64,000 bases of DNA, taken from assembly GCA_016841665.1 (NCBI GenBank), contig JAENYT010000003.1, positions 83,376 through 147,375 on the forward strand, in the 5' to 3' direction. A program made the position numbers and the translations under genes. This stretch comes from Methanobacteriota archaeon. GTDB lineage: Archaea > Halobacteriota > Methanomicrobia > Methanomicrobiales > Methanomicrobiaceae. Each line of letters starts with the position of its first letter. Positions within the stretch are counted from its first letter, which is position 1. Below, piece after piece: positions 36,364 through 45,630 of this stretch. The notes beneath the pieces were generated by a model, which worked only from the letters and a program-made list of their open reading frames with translations, was not told where the DNA came from and searched no databases.

Positions 36364-37626
36364 TTATCCCGCAACAGGTTCTGCAACCCTTCCCATGAAG
36401 AGCACATTGCCGTTTTCGTCGTCTATGATCATGAAGACGAAGGGGTGGTCGGCCCGAAAGACCGGAACGGGTTCTTCTTCCATGGCTGCGCTCTTTCCAA
36501 ACACGACCGCGGTGGCAGCGGCGGCCTCTGTCCCCTCCTCGTTCACCTCCACGAAGGCCTTGTGGATCACATCGGTGATGAAGAGTTCATGCGTCCCATC
36601 CAACCCCGAAAAATCGGCACCGGGGCCGAACGCGGTCGGCATGCCCATTGCCGGGAGTGTATCGGTCAGCAGGTAGTCGCACTCAAGGGTGAATTTCGGG
36701 AAGTATACACGCACCCGCTCATCTCGCATCCCTGCAATCGCATCGGAAAGCTCTTGGGTTCCGAGGGCCTCTTCCGCCATCCCGATATCGTTCGTCTTCG
36801 GGAGGAGGATAAGCATGGAGAGCGACGTTGTACCCTCGTGTTCATACGGCATCCTCAGGATCTGGAGGCTGTCGGTCTCCGTGTAGTTATAGCGGGCGTC
36901 CTCGTCCGTTCTCTGCATCATATCGACCGTGACTGTCTCTCCCCGGGCGGTCGTAAACGCCCACTCGGAGGTCAGCTCCTCATCGAACTGGAGCACCCAC
37001 GCGCCCTTGAAGTAGACCGCATTGGTGATTACGAGGCGCGTGAGGGAGTCGATGGCCCCGGCGGGGATCAAGTCCTTGATTTTCTCTTCTGTCCGGTCCT
37101 CCACCCACCGGTTGATGGTTTGCCTCGACGCTTCGGGAGCGGATACAAAGTCCATATTTTCCACCTCCGCACCATAGTAGTCCTCTGCGACGGAGATGTA
37201 GCCGGGCAGGAACGCATGGGTTTTTTCGGCCCAGAGCGCATTTGCGGTGCGGAGCGTGAAGTTGCTATCGTTTCTGTTGATACCTGCAATCAGACTTCTG
37301 TATTCCTCCCTGAGAGAACTCTTGTTTTCAGGGAAGTAGAAGACGGAGCGGATCTCGTCCGCAGTCTCTCCCCCAGCCCCCTCGTAGGTCAGCGCAAGGG
37401 CCGTGGAGATGCTGTGGGGCGAGAAGAAGATGTTTTGGCCCTCGTTTCTCTCTTCGTCGCTGAGCGTGCGGTAGAGATCGCAGGCAAAGCGGTTGTTTGC
37501 CTCGATAACCGTCCCTGTGTCTGCGGGGGAGGGTTGTTCCTCAGCGGTCGTGGTGCACCCGCCCGCAAGGATGCCGAAGAGGACAAGTACCGCCAGGGCT
37601 CCGGTCACCATCACTTTGTGATTCAT
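36364..37626 (-). CDS. Serpin lipoprotein (protease inhibitor)
   Basis: A 420-residue serpin with a lipoprotein signal peptide ending in GGC. Core features are NIFFSPHSISTALALTYEGA near residue 70, TNAVYFKGAWVLQF, and the reactive-loop hinge EEGTEAAAATAVV, whose small residues are those of inhibitory serpins. The C terminus has FRADHPFVFMIIDDENGNVLFMGRV. By alignment to alpha-1-antitrypsin the scissile bond would fall near GKSA, with Ser or Lys at P1, but this count is approximate. Archaeal serpins are uncommon. It would be anchored outside the cell and trap serine or cysteine proteases. Confidence 0.93.
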   Translation of the reverse strand: MNHKVMVTGALAVLVLFGILAGGCTTTAEEQPSPADTGTVIEANNRFACDLYRTLSDEERNEGQNIFFSPHSISTALALTYEGAGGETADEIRSVFYFPENKSSLREEYRSLIAGINRNDSNFTLRTANALWAEKTHAFLPGYISVAEDYYGAEVENMDFVSAPEASRQTINRWVEDRTEEKIKDLIPAGAIDSLTRLVITNAVYFKGAWVLQFDEELTSEWAFTTARGETVTVDMMQRTDEDARYNYTETDSLQILRMPYEHEGTTSLSMLILLPKTNDIGMAEEALGTQELSDAIAGMRDERVRVYFPKFTLECDYLLTDTLPAMGMPTAFGPGADFSGLDGTHELFITDVIHKAFVEVNEEGTEAAAATAVVFGKSAAMEEEPVPVFRADHPFVFMIIDDENGNVLFMGRVAEPVAG

Positions 37627-37871
37627 GATGTGTTGTTTTGTGCGGCATCACATAATTCTGGCGTAGATTACGATTTTTTTTGAACTTATCGAGAAGCGGG
37701 GGGTCGTTGTTACTCTGTCTTATCCCTCCTATGGTGCGGCCCCGGTATCGGGAGAGGACGTGGTGGTATACACGATGTGCCGATCGGGCGAGGTCAGCCA
37801 GCTCTGTGATCCGGGCGCCCCGGTGATGGAGCTGCTTGGGGTGGAGGGATGACCCCCTGCCCCAGTTTTTG

Positions 37872-38035
37872 CGATCGGCCGGGCTTGCTCGCTGCGGCAG
37901 GCTTCCGCTCACTTCGCAACACCTCCCTTGTTTTTACCCGGCTGACGGGATCGGTGACGCCCTCACGCGTCGCATCTCCGCTTCGCTCCGGTGCTCTGCG
38001 TGACGGCTGTGTACTGGTGCAGTTCGAACGCCGCC
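37872..38035 (+). repeat. Interspersed repeat C, copy 2 (shorter)
   Basis: Shares about 160 nt with copies 1 and 3 (aacacctcccttgtttttac through cgaacgccgcc) but lacks about 35 nt in the middle (the gccgctctcgcagactgctc block). The space from 37,627 to 38,274 otherwise contains no supported gene. Confidence 0.85.
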
Positions 38036-38274
38036 ATTTACAGTGGTATTCGATCATGTTTGTTCCAATTCTCGTAGAATAGGGGTATTTTCTTGCAGAT
38101 CAGGGAGGGCGCCGGTCGGAAGCGAACCAGCATTCCGTCGAACCATCAAAACGTGCCAGAGCGCTCATCTGCAGTGATCCGGCTTTTTTCGCAGATGGGC
38201 GTATATTACCGATTTTAAGCATGGTTTCTCTTCCGAACACTATAATTACCATGTATATATTATAGCTAACAAGC

Positions 38275-39618
38275 ATGGTTCGGTTTCCGAACTTCTCGGC
38301 CATTGCCTCCGATCTGGGCCGCATCTTTCTCTTCATGGGCCTGGTGTCCTACCTTCCCCTGCTCGTCGGCCTCTTCTACGGGGAGTACGGCATCCTTCTT
38401 CCGATGATATCTGCCCCGGTGGCTTTCACCGCGCTCGGGCTTCTCCTCCTCCGAATCCGGAGGCCATGTCCGGCTGGACTTCAACCGGTTTATCGCTGAT
38501 TCCCAATGTCGATGCCGTACCCCAGACGCTACTCTTCTGGCGGTCCCTCACCCAGTGGATGGGCGGCATCGGGATTGTTGCCTTCAGCGTGGCCCTTGCG
38601 AGCCGGTCAAGCCTGACAAGTTTCCGGCTCTACCGGGCCGAAGGCCGGAGCGAGACGCTCTGATGCCCAGTGTGGTGGCAACGGCGGCCCAGATGTGGCG
38701 CATCTACCTCATCCTCACCATAGCTGGGGTCGGCCTGGTTATGCTCTCCGGCATCCCTCTCTGGGATGCGGTCAATATCTCCATGACCGCGATAGCCACC
38801 GGCGGGTTCTCGGTGCACACACAGGGCATCATGTACTACCAGACCCGCTGCTCGAGATGCTGATCATCCCCATCATGATCGCCGGCGCACTGCCCTTTAA
38901 GCTCTACTACCTGACGTACTACCGGAAGCAGACTAATTTCTTTGCGGACTCGCAGGCACGACTGCTCTTCCTGCTGATCGCACTCGGTGTCGCGCTCGTC
39001 ACCTTCGACCTCGTCACGCTCACAAAGGCTGTTCCGTTCCAGGCACTCAGGGAAGGGCTTTTTATGGTGACGAGCGGCATCACCTGCACCGGCTTTCATA
39101 ACTCTAACCTGTATACCTGGTCCAGCGTCACGGTGCTCTTTCTCTCCGTGCTCATGCTCATCGGGGGATCGTCGGGGAGCACCGCCGGCGGCATCAAGCT
39201 CTCCCGGGTGAACCTCGGCATCGAGACCCTCGTGTGGTGGTTCAATAAACCGTTTAAGGGTAGTCACGCGCTTACCTCATTCCGCCATAATGGAAAGGCA
39301 GTCGGGATTACCATTGCCGAGTATGAAATCTCCAAGAACATGCTTGTCATCGCGCTCTTTATCCTGACCATCTTTACCGGAACGATCCTCCTCCTTCACC
39401 TGGGGCACACGCAGGGGTTCGACTCGAGCGAAGTGATCTTCGATGTGGTCTCTGCCATATCGAACGTCGGACTATCCAGCGGATTTGTCAACCCGCAGAT
39501 GAGCATGGCTGGGAAATGGCTCTTCATTATCATCATGTGGGCCGGGCGTCTGGAGATTCTGCCCGTGATCGCGCTTGTGATGGGGCTTTCCGGGCAGTTC
39601 AGCCAGAAACGGGGGTGA
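38275..39618 (+). pseudogene. Decayed TrkH-type potassium transporter gene
   Basis: Four successive reading-frame pieces each match parts of TrkH. Piece 1 (38,275-38,460) is the N-terminal helix pair; piece 2 begins MSGWTSTGLSLIPNVDAVPQ, the first selectivity-filter loop; piece 3 contains SMTAIATGGFSVHTQG, the second filter; piece 4 (from about 38,850) holds TSGITCTGFHNSN and later SNVGLSSGF, the third and fourth filters. Frame changes occur near 38,462, 38,660 and 38,850, and about 50 residues seem to be missing at the first junction. The four P-loops survive, so the decay may be recent. Sequencing error could explain single shifts but not the missing segment. Confidence 0.85.
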
Positions 39619-39749
39619 AAGGGGAGCGGTGGGCATATGCCGAGAGCTCCCCTCCCTTCTGAAATGGAGCCACATCCCATCCAGTTGACTGTGATTTGGA
39701 TTGATTCGCTACATACAAATCATGCCCCTGTGTCGGGATATCCTGGTAT

Positions 39750-40034
39750 GCGGGCTTGCTCTCTCGCTCCGGCAGGCCTTTGCTTGCATCGCAACACCTC
39801 CTTTGTTTTCGCCCGGTTGATGGTCATTGGTGACGCCCTCACGCGTCGCATCTCCGCTTCGCCCCGGTGCTCTGCTTGACGGCTCCTCGTGCACGCCGCT
39901 CTCGCAGACTGCTGGCGCAGACTGCTCCGCGGCTATGTTCTGGTGCGGTGCGAACGCCTCCAGGAATATCAGGTCTGCCGCTGTTCGGCGGCACCGCTCC
40001 CTCCGGTCGCTGACCAGATAATCCGGGCGGCTGG
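39750..40034 (+). repeat. Interspersed repeat C, copy 3 (longest 3' end)
   Basis: Shares with copy 1 the block from gcgggcttgct to gcggcaccgctcc and continues 38 nt further. That 38-nt end is repeated exactly at 58,324-58,361. It fills much of the space between the decayed trkH gene and the next kinase. Confidence 0.85.
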
Positions 40035-40228
40035 CCCTGATAAAATCCCCTCATTTCCTGGGATACTTGAGCCAGAACTCTTGGTTGTGTGAGTTGCGAA
40101 AAGCTGAGTGTCGATACGAGTGGCGAAGATTTCTGGAAGGGAATATTAGAATATTATAACAATAGTGTATCATAATTACGTTTTTATTGCATTAGATTAA
40201 TTGTTCTGTTTAACGTACTGGAGAGTTT

Positions 40229-42613
40229 ATGATCCGTCTGCTGCTCGTCGATGACGAACCCCTGTTTCTCATCGTAAGCAAAAAATTTCTTGAAAAAGAC
40301 GATTCTGGTATCGAGTGTGATATCTGCGATTCTGCTCAGGAAGCCCTTGAAAAATTGGCTACTTCCTCCTATAACGCCGTTGTTTCCGATTACGAGATGC
40401 CGATAATGAATGGTATCGCCCTGCTCAAAGCGGTGCGTGCTCAGCACCCCGGCCTCCCCTTCATCCTTCTGACGGGGCGGAGCCGCGAGGAGGTGGTCAT
40501 CGAGGCGCTGAACGAGGGCGCCGACTTTTATCTGCAGAAGAGCGCGGAGCCGAGCGCGCTCTATGCCGAGCTGGCCTCCAAGATCCGTCACGCAGTGGAC
40601 CGGCGTCGTGCGAGGGAAGCACTGCAAGAGAGTGAGGAGAAAGCGCGTGCCCAGCTCACCGAGATCGAGGCGATTTATACCTCGGCACCGGTCGGGCTGT
40701 GCCTTCTCGGTACGGATACCCGGTATCTGCGGGTCAACGAACAGTTTGCGGAGATGGATGGATTCTCCATTGAGGATCATCTCGGGAAAAAGGTCAGGGA
40801 GCTGGTTCCGGAACTTGCGGATGCGGCTGATGAACTCACCAGAACAGTGGTTGAGACTGGTGAGCCCGTACTCGATATCGAGATCGAGGGAGAGACCCCT
40901 GCACAACCGGGCGTACAGCGTTACTGGAAGGAATCCTGGGTGCCATTGAAGGATGCCCTGGGGCGTGTCAGGGCAATCAACATCGTTGCCGAAGATATTA
41001 CCGATAGCAAGAGGGCGGAAAAAGAGTTACGGCAGAGTCAACAGTCCGTTGCGGCGGAGCTCGACACCGCCCAACGCCTCCACCAGGTCAGCACGCAGCT
41101 GATCCAGGCCGACAGAATCGAGGCGCTCTATGAGCAGATTCTCGATACCGCGGTGATGATCATGCAGTCCGATTTCGCGAGCATCCAGATGCTCTACCCG
41201 GAACGCGGAACCATGGGGGAACTCCTCCTTCTGGGATACCGTGGCTTCACTCCAGAAGCCGCTAGGTTCTGGAAATGGGTGCGCCCGGATTCCGAGAGTT
41301 CCTGTGGAAAAGCTCTACGCACCAGGCAGCGCGTCACAGTCCCGGATATTCAGCACTGCGAATTCCTCGCTGGCAGCGCCGATCAGGAGACATATCTCCA
41401 GACTGGCATCCATGCTGTGCAGACCACACCGCTGATCTCGCGTTCAGGCACCCTGCAGGGAATGATTTCCACGCACTGGCGCGTGCCGCACGAGCCTACA
41501 GCAGATGAGCTGCGTTCCTTCGATGTTCTGGCACGCCAGGCCGCCGATCTCATCGACCGCACGCGGGCCGAGGGAACCCTCCGACATCAGACGGAGATGT
41601 TCCAGCGCCTCATCGATACGATTCCGGCGATGATCGCAATCTTCGATCCGAAGCTACACCGGTTCCGGTTCAACGAGGCGTTCCGGGACATTCTAGGCTG
41701 GACCAAGGAAGATGCCGCCAAAGGCGACTTCATGGCAATGCTCTACCCGGATCCTGCGTACCGGGCGCAAGTCTCGGCATTCATGCAATCGCTGGAACCT
41801 GGCTGGCAGGATTGGAAGGCGAAGGCAAAAGACGGAAGTATCGTGGAGAGCTCATGGGCGACCATCCGCCTCTCGGACGACACCCTGATCGGCATCGGCA
41901 TCGATCTCCGGGAGCGCAAGAACGCGGAAAAATCACTCAAAGATGCGAATAAAAAGCTCAATTTGCTCACCAGCATTACCCGCCACGACATCCTCAACCA
42001 GGTCACGGCACTGAAGGCATTTCTCACCCTGATGCAGGATCCGGACTACAATGAGGGCGAAGCAATGCAAATACTTCATCAATTGGATACAATCGCCGAT
42101 ACCATCCGCCGCCAGATCACCTTCACCGGCGATTACCAGGACATGGGGGAACGCAAACCCGAATGGCAGCAGGTGGAGTGGGTGGTGATGCGGGCGGCGA
42201 AGAGTGTGCGGCTGAACGGAGCTGCGCTCGCGGTGGATACCGGGTCCCTGGAACTCTTTGCGGATCCCATGCTGGAGAAGGCTTTCTTCAACCTGCTGGA
42301 CAATGCGGTCATCCACGGAGATGGGGTCAAAAATATCATCATATCGTTCCGTAAGGAAGAAGGCTCGGGAATGCTTGTGGTCGAGGATGACGGCGTGGGC
42401 GTGCCTGCATCCATTAAAGATACGATTTTCGAGCGCGGGGTGGGGAAAGTCACCGGATACGGCCTCTTTCTGGGAAAAGAGATCCTCGACATCACGGGTC
42501 TGTCCATCAGGGAGACCGGTGAGGAAGGGAGCGGAGCACGGTTCGAGATCGAGGTGCCGGCCGGGAAATGGCGGATGGCGGAGCATGAGTGTGCCTTTCA
42601 TGGACGGTTGTGA
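40229..42613 (+). CDS. Receiver-PAS-GAF-PAS hybrid histidine kinase
   Basis: A 794-residue soluble kinase. Order: receiver (1-125, VDDEP pocket, phospho-acceptor Asp54 in VVSDYEMP, Lys near 104), PAS (about 140-270), GAF (about 285-455, with a cluster of Cys and His but no clear haem motif), PAS (about 465-570), the phosphoacceptor TRHDILNQ with His586, and an ATPase domain (NLLDNAVIHG, EDDGVGVP). There is no membrane segment. It resembles the kinase at 33,826 in its C-terminal 220 residues and the decayed receiver at 32,516 in its N terminus. TGGAGAG precedes the ATG. Confidence 0.92.
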   Translation: MIRLLLVDDEPLFLIVSKKFLEKDDSGIECDICDSAQEALEKLATSSYNAVVSDYEMPIMNGIALLKAVRAQHPGLPFILLTGRSREEVVIEALNEGADFYLQKSAEPSALYAELASKIRHAVDRRRAREALQESEEKARAQLTEIEAIYTSAPVGLCLLGTDTRYLRVNEQFAEMDGFSIEDHLGKKVRELVPELADAADELTRTVVETGEPVLDIEIEGETPAQPGVQRYWKESWVPLKDALGRVRAINIVAEDITDSKRAEKELRQSQQSVAAELDTAQRLHQVSTQLIQADRIEALYEQILDTAVMIMQSDFASIQMLYPERGTMGELLLLGYRGFTPEAARFWKWVRPDSESSCGKALRTRQRVTVPDIQHCEFLAGSADQETYLQTGIHAVQTTPLISRSGTLQGMISTHWRVPHEPTADELRSFDVLARQAADLIDRTRAEGTLRHQTEMFQRLIDTIPAMIAIFDPKLHRFRFNEAFRDILGWTKEDAAKGDFMAMLYPDPAYRAQVSAFMQSLEPGWQDWKAKAKDGSIVESSWATIRLSDDTLIGIGIDLRERKNAEKSLKDANKKLNLLTSITRHDILNQVTALKAFLTLMQDPDYNEGEAMQILHQLDTIADTIRRQITFTGDYQDMGERKPEWQQVEWVVMRAAKSVRLNGAALAVDTGSLELFADPMLEKAFFNLLDNAVIHGDGVKNIIISFRKEEGSGMLVVEDDGVGVPASIKDTIFERGVGKVTGYGLFLGKEILDITGLSIRETGEEGSGARFEIEVPAGKWRMAEHECAFHGRL

Positions 42614-42687
42614 CGCAAAATCGTACGCTGGTCTGGATGAAGACGTAATCATGCATCATGACCGGTGTACCGGTGCGCTTGATTGAG

Positions 42688-43824
42688 CTACCTTGAAAAG
42701 ACATCGGGAAGGTTGGCGGAATTGTCAGACTGTCGGTATTCGTGCCTGTGGCGGTGGTGGATATCGGGCCGGTGGGGATGGGAATGCGTACATACCTCGT
42801 GTGTATGGAGGTGCGAATGAAATCCCCAGGTATCGAGGGGAGGCGCCTCCTCACTGTGCGCATGGTCATGGTGGCCGTCATCATGACTATGGCGGTGCTC
42901 ATGAACCTCGGAAGGATGCGTATGCCTATGGATGTGGTTTTCGGTGATAAGGAGGAAGCATCCCACCAGCATAAGGCCGAATGCGATAAAGAAAAGCGTT
43001 CCCGGCGTGTCGGAAAAGATGAGGAATGCAAACCCTACCCCGAAAAATGGCGAGAGTGAAAAGAGGGCTGCACCTCTGGCCGAACCCAGGCCCCGTATGG
43101 CGAGGACCAGGCAGATGCTCATGAGCCCGCCGAAACTTACCATCCCGATGGCCATGGCGGTCAGGGTGGTTGGGGGGGATGGCAGGGTCTCACCGAGAAC
43201 CTGCGCGAGAAAAAGAGAGAGGGTTCCGGCGCCAAGCCCTTTCACCATAATGATCGTGAAGGGATCCTTCCCCGAGATGCGCTGAATGATATTATTGTCA
43301 ACGCCCCACACGGTGCAGGCGAGGATCACGCCGAGCGCCCCGAGGGATACCCCGTAAGCGGCATCGGGCCTGTAGGTGAGCAAGGCGCAGGAGAGGGTGA
43401 TGAGCACGATCGAAAGCCCGATGCGCCTGTCCACGAATTCTCCCACCAGAAGCGCGGCGATGAGCATGGTGGCCACTCCTTCGAAATTCAACAGGAGCGC
43501 AGCGATTGATGCCGGCGTATGGGGGAGACTGAACATCAGGATCACCGGCCCCAGAAACGAACCCACCACCATGGTTCCCACGAGCCACGGCACATCTTCG
43601 CGGCTCAGGGCAGCTTCATGATGCCTCCGCGGTCTCCCGGACAGGGAAAGGAGAATCCTAATGAGGAGCAGGCTCAAACCACTGCCCAGAAAGAGCAGTC
43701 CGGCCATGGTGGCGGGAGGCACTTCGCCGAGCATATATTTCGAAGCCTGGGCTCCCGCACCGAACAGGAGAGCCGCGAGGATTCCGAAAACCACATAAAT
43801 ATGCCGTGATGACGCAATTGGCAT
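42688..43824 (-). CDS. DMT/EamA transporter with His-rich cytoplasmic tail
   Basis: A 378-residue transporter. Residues 1-300 hold ten hydrophobic helices in two EamA repeats. The last 75 residues are extraordinarily rich in His (HIHRHTHP, HEHRHSHDDGHHDHAHSEE, HSHLHTHEVCTHSHPHRPDIHHRHRH). Such tails bind Zn, Ni or Co in many metal transporters, so this permease may export or sense a metal; the transport substrate itself is inferred. The start lies before a weak ribosome-binding site. It is the last ordinary chromosomal gene before the first att-like site. Confidence 0.85.
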   Translation of the reverse strand: MPIASSRHIYVVFGILAALLFGAGAQASKYMLGEVPPATMAGLLFLGSGLSLLLIRILLSLSGRPRRHHEAALSREDVPWLVGTMVVGSFLGPVILMFSLPHTPASIAALLLNFEGVATMLIAALLVGEFVDRRIGLSIVLITLSCALLTYRPDAAYGVSLGALGVILACTVWGVDNNIIQRISGKDPFTIIMVKGLGAGTLSLFLAQVLGETLPSPPTTLTAMAIGMVSFGGLMSICLVLAIRGLGSARGAALFSLSPFFGVGFAFLIFSDTPGTLFFIAFGLMLVGCFLLITENHIHRHTHPSEVHEHRHSHDDGHHDHAHSEEAPPLDTWGFHSHLHTHEVCTHSHPHRPDIHHRHRHEYRQSDNSANLPDVFSR

Positions 43825-43932
43825 TAGATCTCACAGTATGTGGAGTTAAAGGAAAAAGTATTGTGATTTCTCTCGAATGCTCCCCCTTATATGAGAATGC
43901 ATCGGGGATGAGATCTCAATAAGAATAAAAGG

Positions 43933-43950
43933 ACGCCCCCGACAGGATCT
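43933..43950. other. att-like site 1 (tRNA-Asn 3'-end fragment, one mismatch)
   Basis: The 14-nt core cgcccccgacagga at 43,934-43,947 matches the tRNA-Asn 3' end (cgcccccaacagga) except for one base. Its right flank resembles that of site 2; its left flank, the presumed original chromosome, does not resemble sites 2 or 3. This would be the distal end of the first inserted element. Confidence 0.65.
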
Positions 43951-44119
43951 GCGGAATGGGCTTCAAATGTTCTTTATTTTGCATTTTGCAGCAATTTACG
44001 TATCTCTATTTTAAGCCAAAATGGGAAAAATCTTGCGCGTGCCTGCACCGGTGAGTAGGTCCTCTCCCTCACAAGCCCAAAGCGCCATCGTTTCGTAATC
44101 AGGGCCAATTTTTGCGCAC
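43948..44119 (+). repeat. Right-arm repeat Y, copy 1
   Basis: About 170 nt that align almost without gaps to 47,674-47,845, by eye around 80% identical. Shared stretches include aatgggcttcaaat, gcaatttacgt, gggaaaaatcttgcg and gtgcctgcaccgg. It directly follows att-like site 1. Confidence 0.85.
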
Positions 44120-44229
44120 CAATCACCCCTATTTAAATCTCTCAAGTAAGCCCGAATAATCCGTATTTTAGCCCGAACGTTCTCATTCACGCCCCTGTCT
44201 ATTATGACATTTTGTTTGACTGCCTCCAC
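44011..44229 (-). CDS. Small ORF or C-terminal gene fragment inside arm Y
   Basis: A 72-residue frame ending GPDYETMALWACEGEDLLTG then AGTRKIFPILA. The same region in the second arm copy, in a shifted frame of the track, reads GPYYETIAIVACEREDLLAG then AGTRKIFPFLA, so the amino acids are conserved along with the DNA. The upstream half (ENVRAKIRIIRAYLRDLNRG) is not present in copy 2. It could be the tail of a gene once adjacent to the att site. I do not recognise the family and see no recombinase motif. Confidence 0.4.
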   Translation of the reverse strand: MEAVKQNVIIDRGVNENVRAKIRIIRAYLRDLNRGDWCAKIGPDYETMALWACEGEDLLTGAGTRKIFPILA

Positions 44230-44350
44230 CTGCTCGTGCGCGATGGTGCGGTGCGAAAGCCGCTGGTGGGATTATAACCTTCCGCCTTATGAGGTGAAGA
44301 GTTGTTACATGGAGTCTATTCTTGTCAATTCACGAGATATCCCATCAAAA

Positions 44351-45532
44351 TTAGCTATAACAGGGTGAAACAGTATCTTCTCTATTACTGCGAATATTCT
44401 GTTCCGGAACCACTGTTGCAGACTTTGATGTATCATTTATTTTGCTTTGTTTTGGACGAAGCCCAAAAGCTTCTTGGAAGCTCTTGGCATTGACAAATTT
44501 ATCAACCAATCCTTGATATGGTGGGAAAGCTCCTCCAAATCCGATAACTCTACGAGCATCGGCGATTGATTCCAATTGATCTGGATTCCAAAAAGGCGAA
44601 ACATATTGGTTTTTCTTAAGTGATGTCAATGGCTCATATCTCATTGGATACGAAACACACCCCATTTTGGCAATGTCCTGAATTATTTCCAAAAATGAAT
44701 TTGGATCATCCCCATAACCAGTTTCTTGATTATAGAAATTATACAGAGTATAGAAGAGAATTTTCCTTCGCTTAATGCCAGCCTCTTCGAGATGTTTAAC
44801 TGCTCTTTCTACCGCATTTTTTTCATCTTTAAAATCATACGCCATTCGGATTATCGGCGTTTTAATTTCTCCAATAAGTTGAGCCTTTTCTTCATCCATC
44901 AATCTAGCATCGAGACCTTGATTAAAATCAATTTTTAATCCTGTCTCTTTTAAATCGAAAATTGTTTTTTTCCAGAGTGGAGATGCTAGAAAATTGTTAT
45001 CCCATAGGATTACTTGCTTATGATTGGGATGAATAAATTTTTGTATATCCGAAATTGCAACTCTAATTTTACCTTCAAGTTTTGGGACAATACAAAATGG
45101 ACAGTTCCTGATGCAGCCACGTGTAGTGAACAATATCGAACTATCCCATTTTTCCCATTTCTCAATGGTATTCAGAATGTCATATGCGGGCATGTATTGT
45201 TCAGCTGCGTCATGCAATCCTATGTGAACATTAACAAAAGGATAGTGGGCTTTAACTCTATTAGGCATAATTGAAGCATACAGCCCTCCAACAGATATTT
45301 TTGCGTCGGGAAATTTTTCATGATAGAATTCTATTGCTTTGTGCACTGGAGACCAGGCATATGTGAAAAGCGAAGTGATGTATATTTTATCAGGATCGGT
45401 ATTTAGGTTCTGTTCGAGGCCACGAATTAAACTGATCTGATCTCCACGTGAACGATGGTACGAAGCCAGTTTTAATAACCCTAATGGAGGATATTTTGAA
45501 TAATACTGTGGCTCGACGAGAAGAATATCCAT
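44351..45532 (-). CDS. Radical SAM protein with B12-binding-like N terminus
   Basis: A 393-residue enzyme. The first 110 residues look like the Rossmann domain of B12-dependent radical SAM proteins (MDILLVEPQYYSKYPPLGLL, VGGLYASIMPN) without the full cobalamin-binding DxHxxG motif. The cluster motif is RGCIRNCPFC (Cys140, 144, 147), followed by a TIM-barrel part (ILWDNNFLAS, FNQGLDARLMDEE). Reaction and substrate are unknown. Codon use is AT-rich like its neighbour and unlike the rest of the window. ATG 45532 is preferred over the track's TTG start; its ribosome-binding site is weak. It lies 98 nt after the GHKL gene and is probably co-transcribed. Confidence 0.85.
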   Translation of the reverse strand: MDILLVEPQYYSKYPPLGLLKLASYHRSRGDQISLIRGLEQNLNTDPDKIYITSLFTYAWSPVHKAIEFYHEKFPDAKISVGGLYASIMPNRVKAHYPFVNVHIGLHDAAEQYMPAYDILNTIEKWEKWDSSILFTTRGCIRNCPFCIVPKLEGKIRVAISDIQKFIHPNHKQVILWDNNFLASPLWKKTIFDLKETGLKIDFNQGLDARLMDEEKAQLIGEIKTPIIRMAYDFKDEKNAVERAVKHLEEAGIKRRKILFYTLYNFYNQETGYGDDPNSFLEIIQDIAKMGCVSYPMRYEPLTSLKKNQYVSPFWNPDQLESIADARRVIGFGGAFPPYQGLVDKFVNAKSFQEAFGLRPKQSKINDTSKSATVVPEQNIRSNREDTVSPCYS

Positions 45533-45630
45533 AAGTGGTATGTGTGGGTCTCTGATGTTAAGGATTCCGAAAATCAATCACTTGAGGATCCACATTATTG
45601 TGATTGATAGGATCCTTCGAATACTCGTTA

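Noticed and set aside
36445-37683. 412-residue plus-strand ORF
   Set aside because: Antisense shadow of the serpin gene.
36000-40034. CRISPR array
   Set aside because: Repeat C has three long, widely spaced copies separated by genes; there are no short regular repeats with spacers anywhere in the window.
36022-40054. Several 60-100 residue ORFs reading PERSGDATREGVTDP on the minus strand
   Set aside because: All are translations of repeat C; shared peptides follow from shared DNA and there are no ribosome-binding sites.
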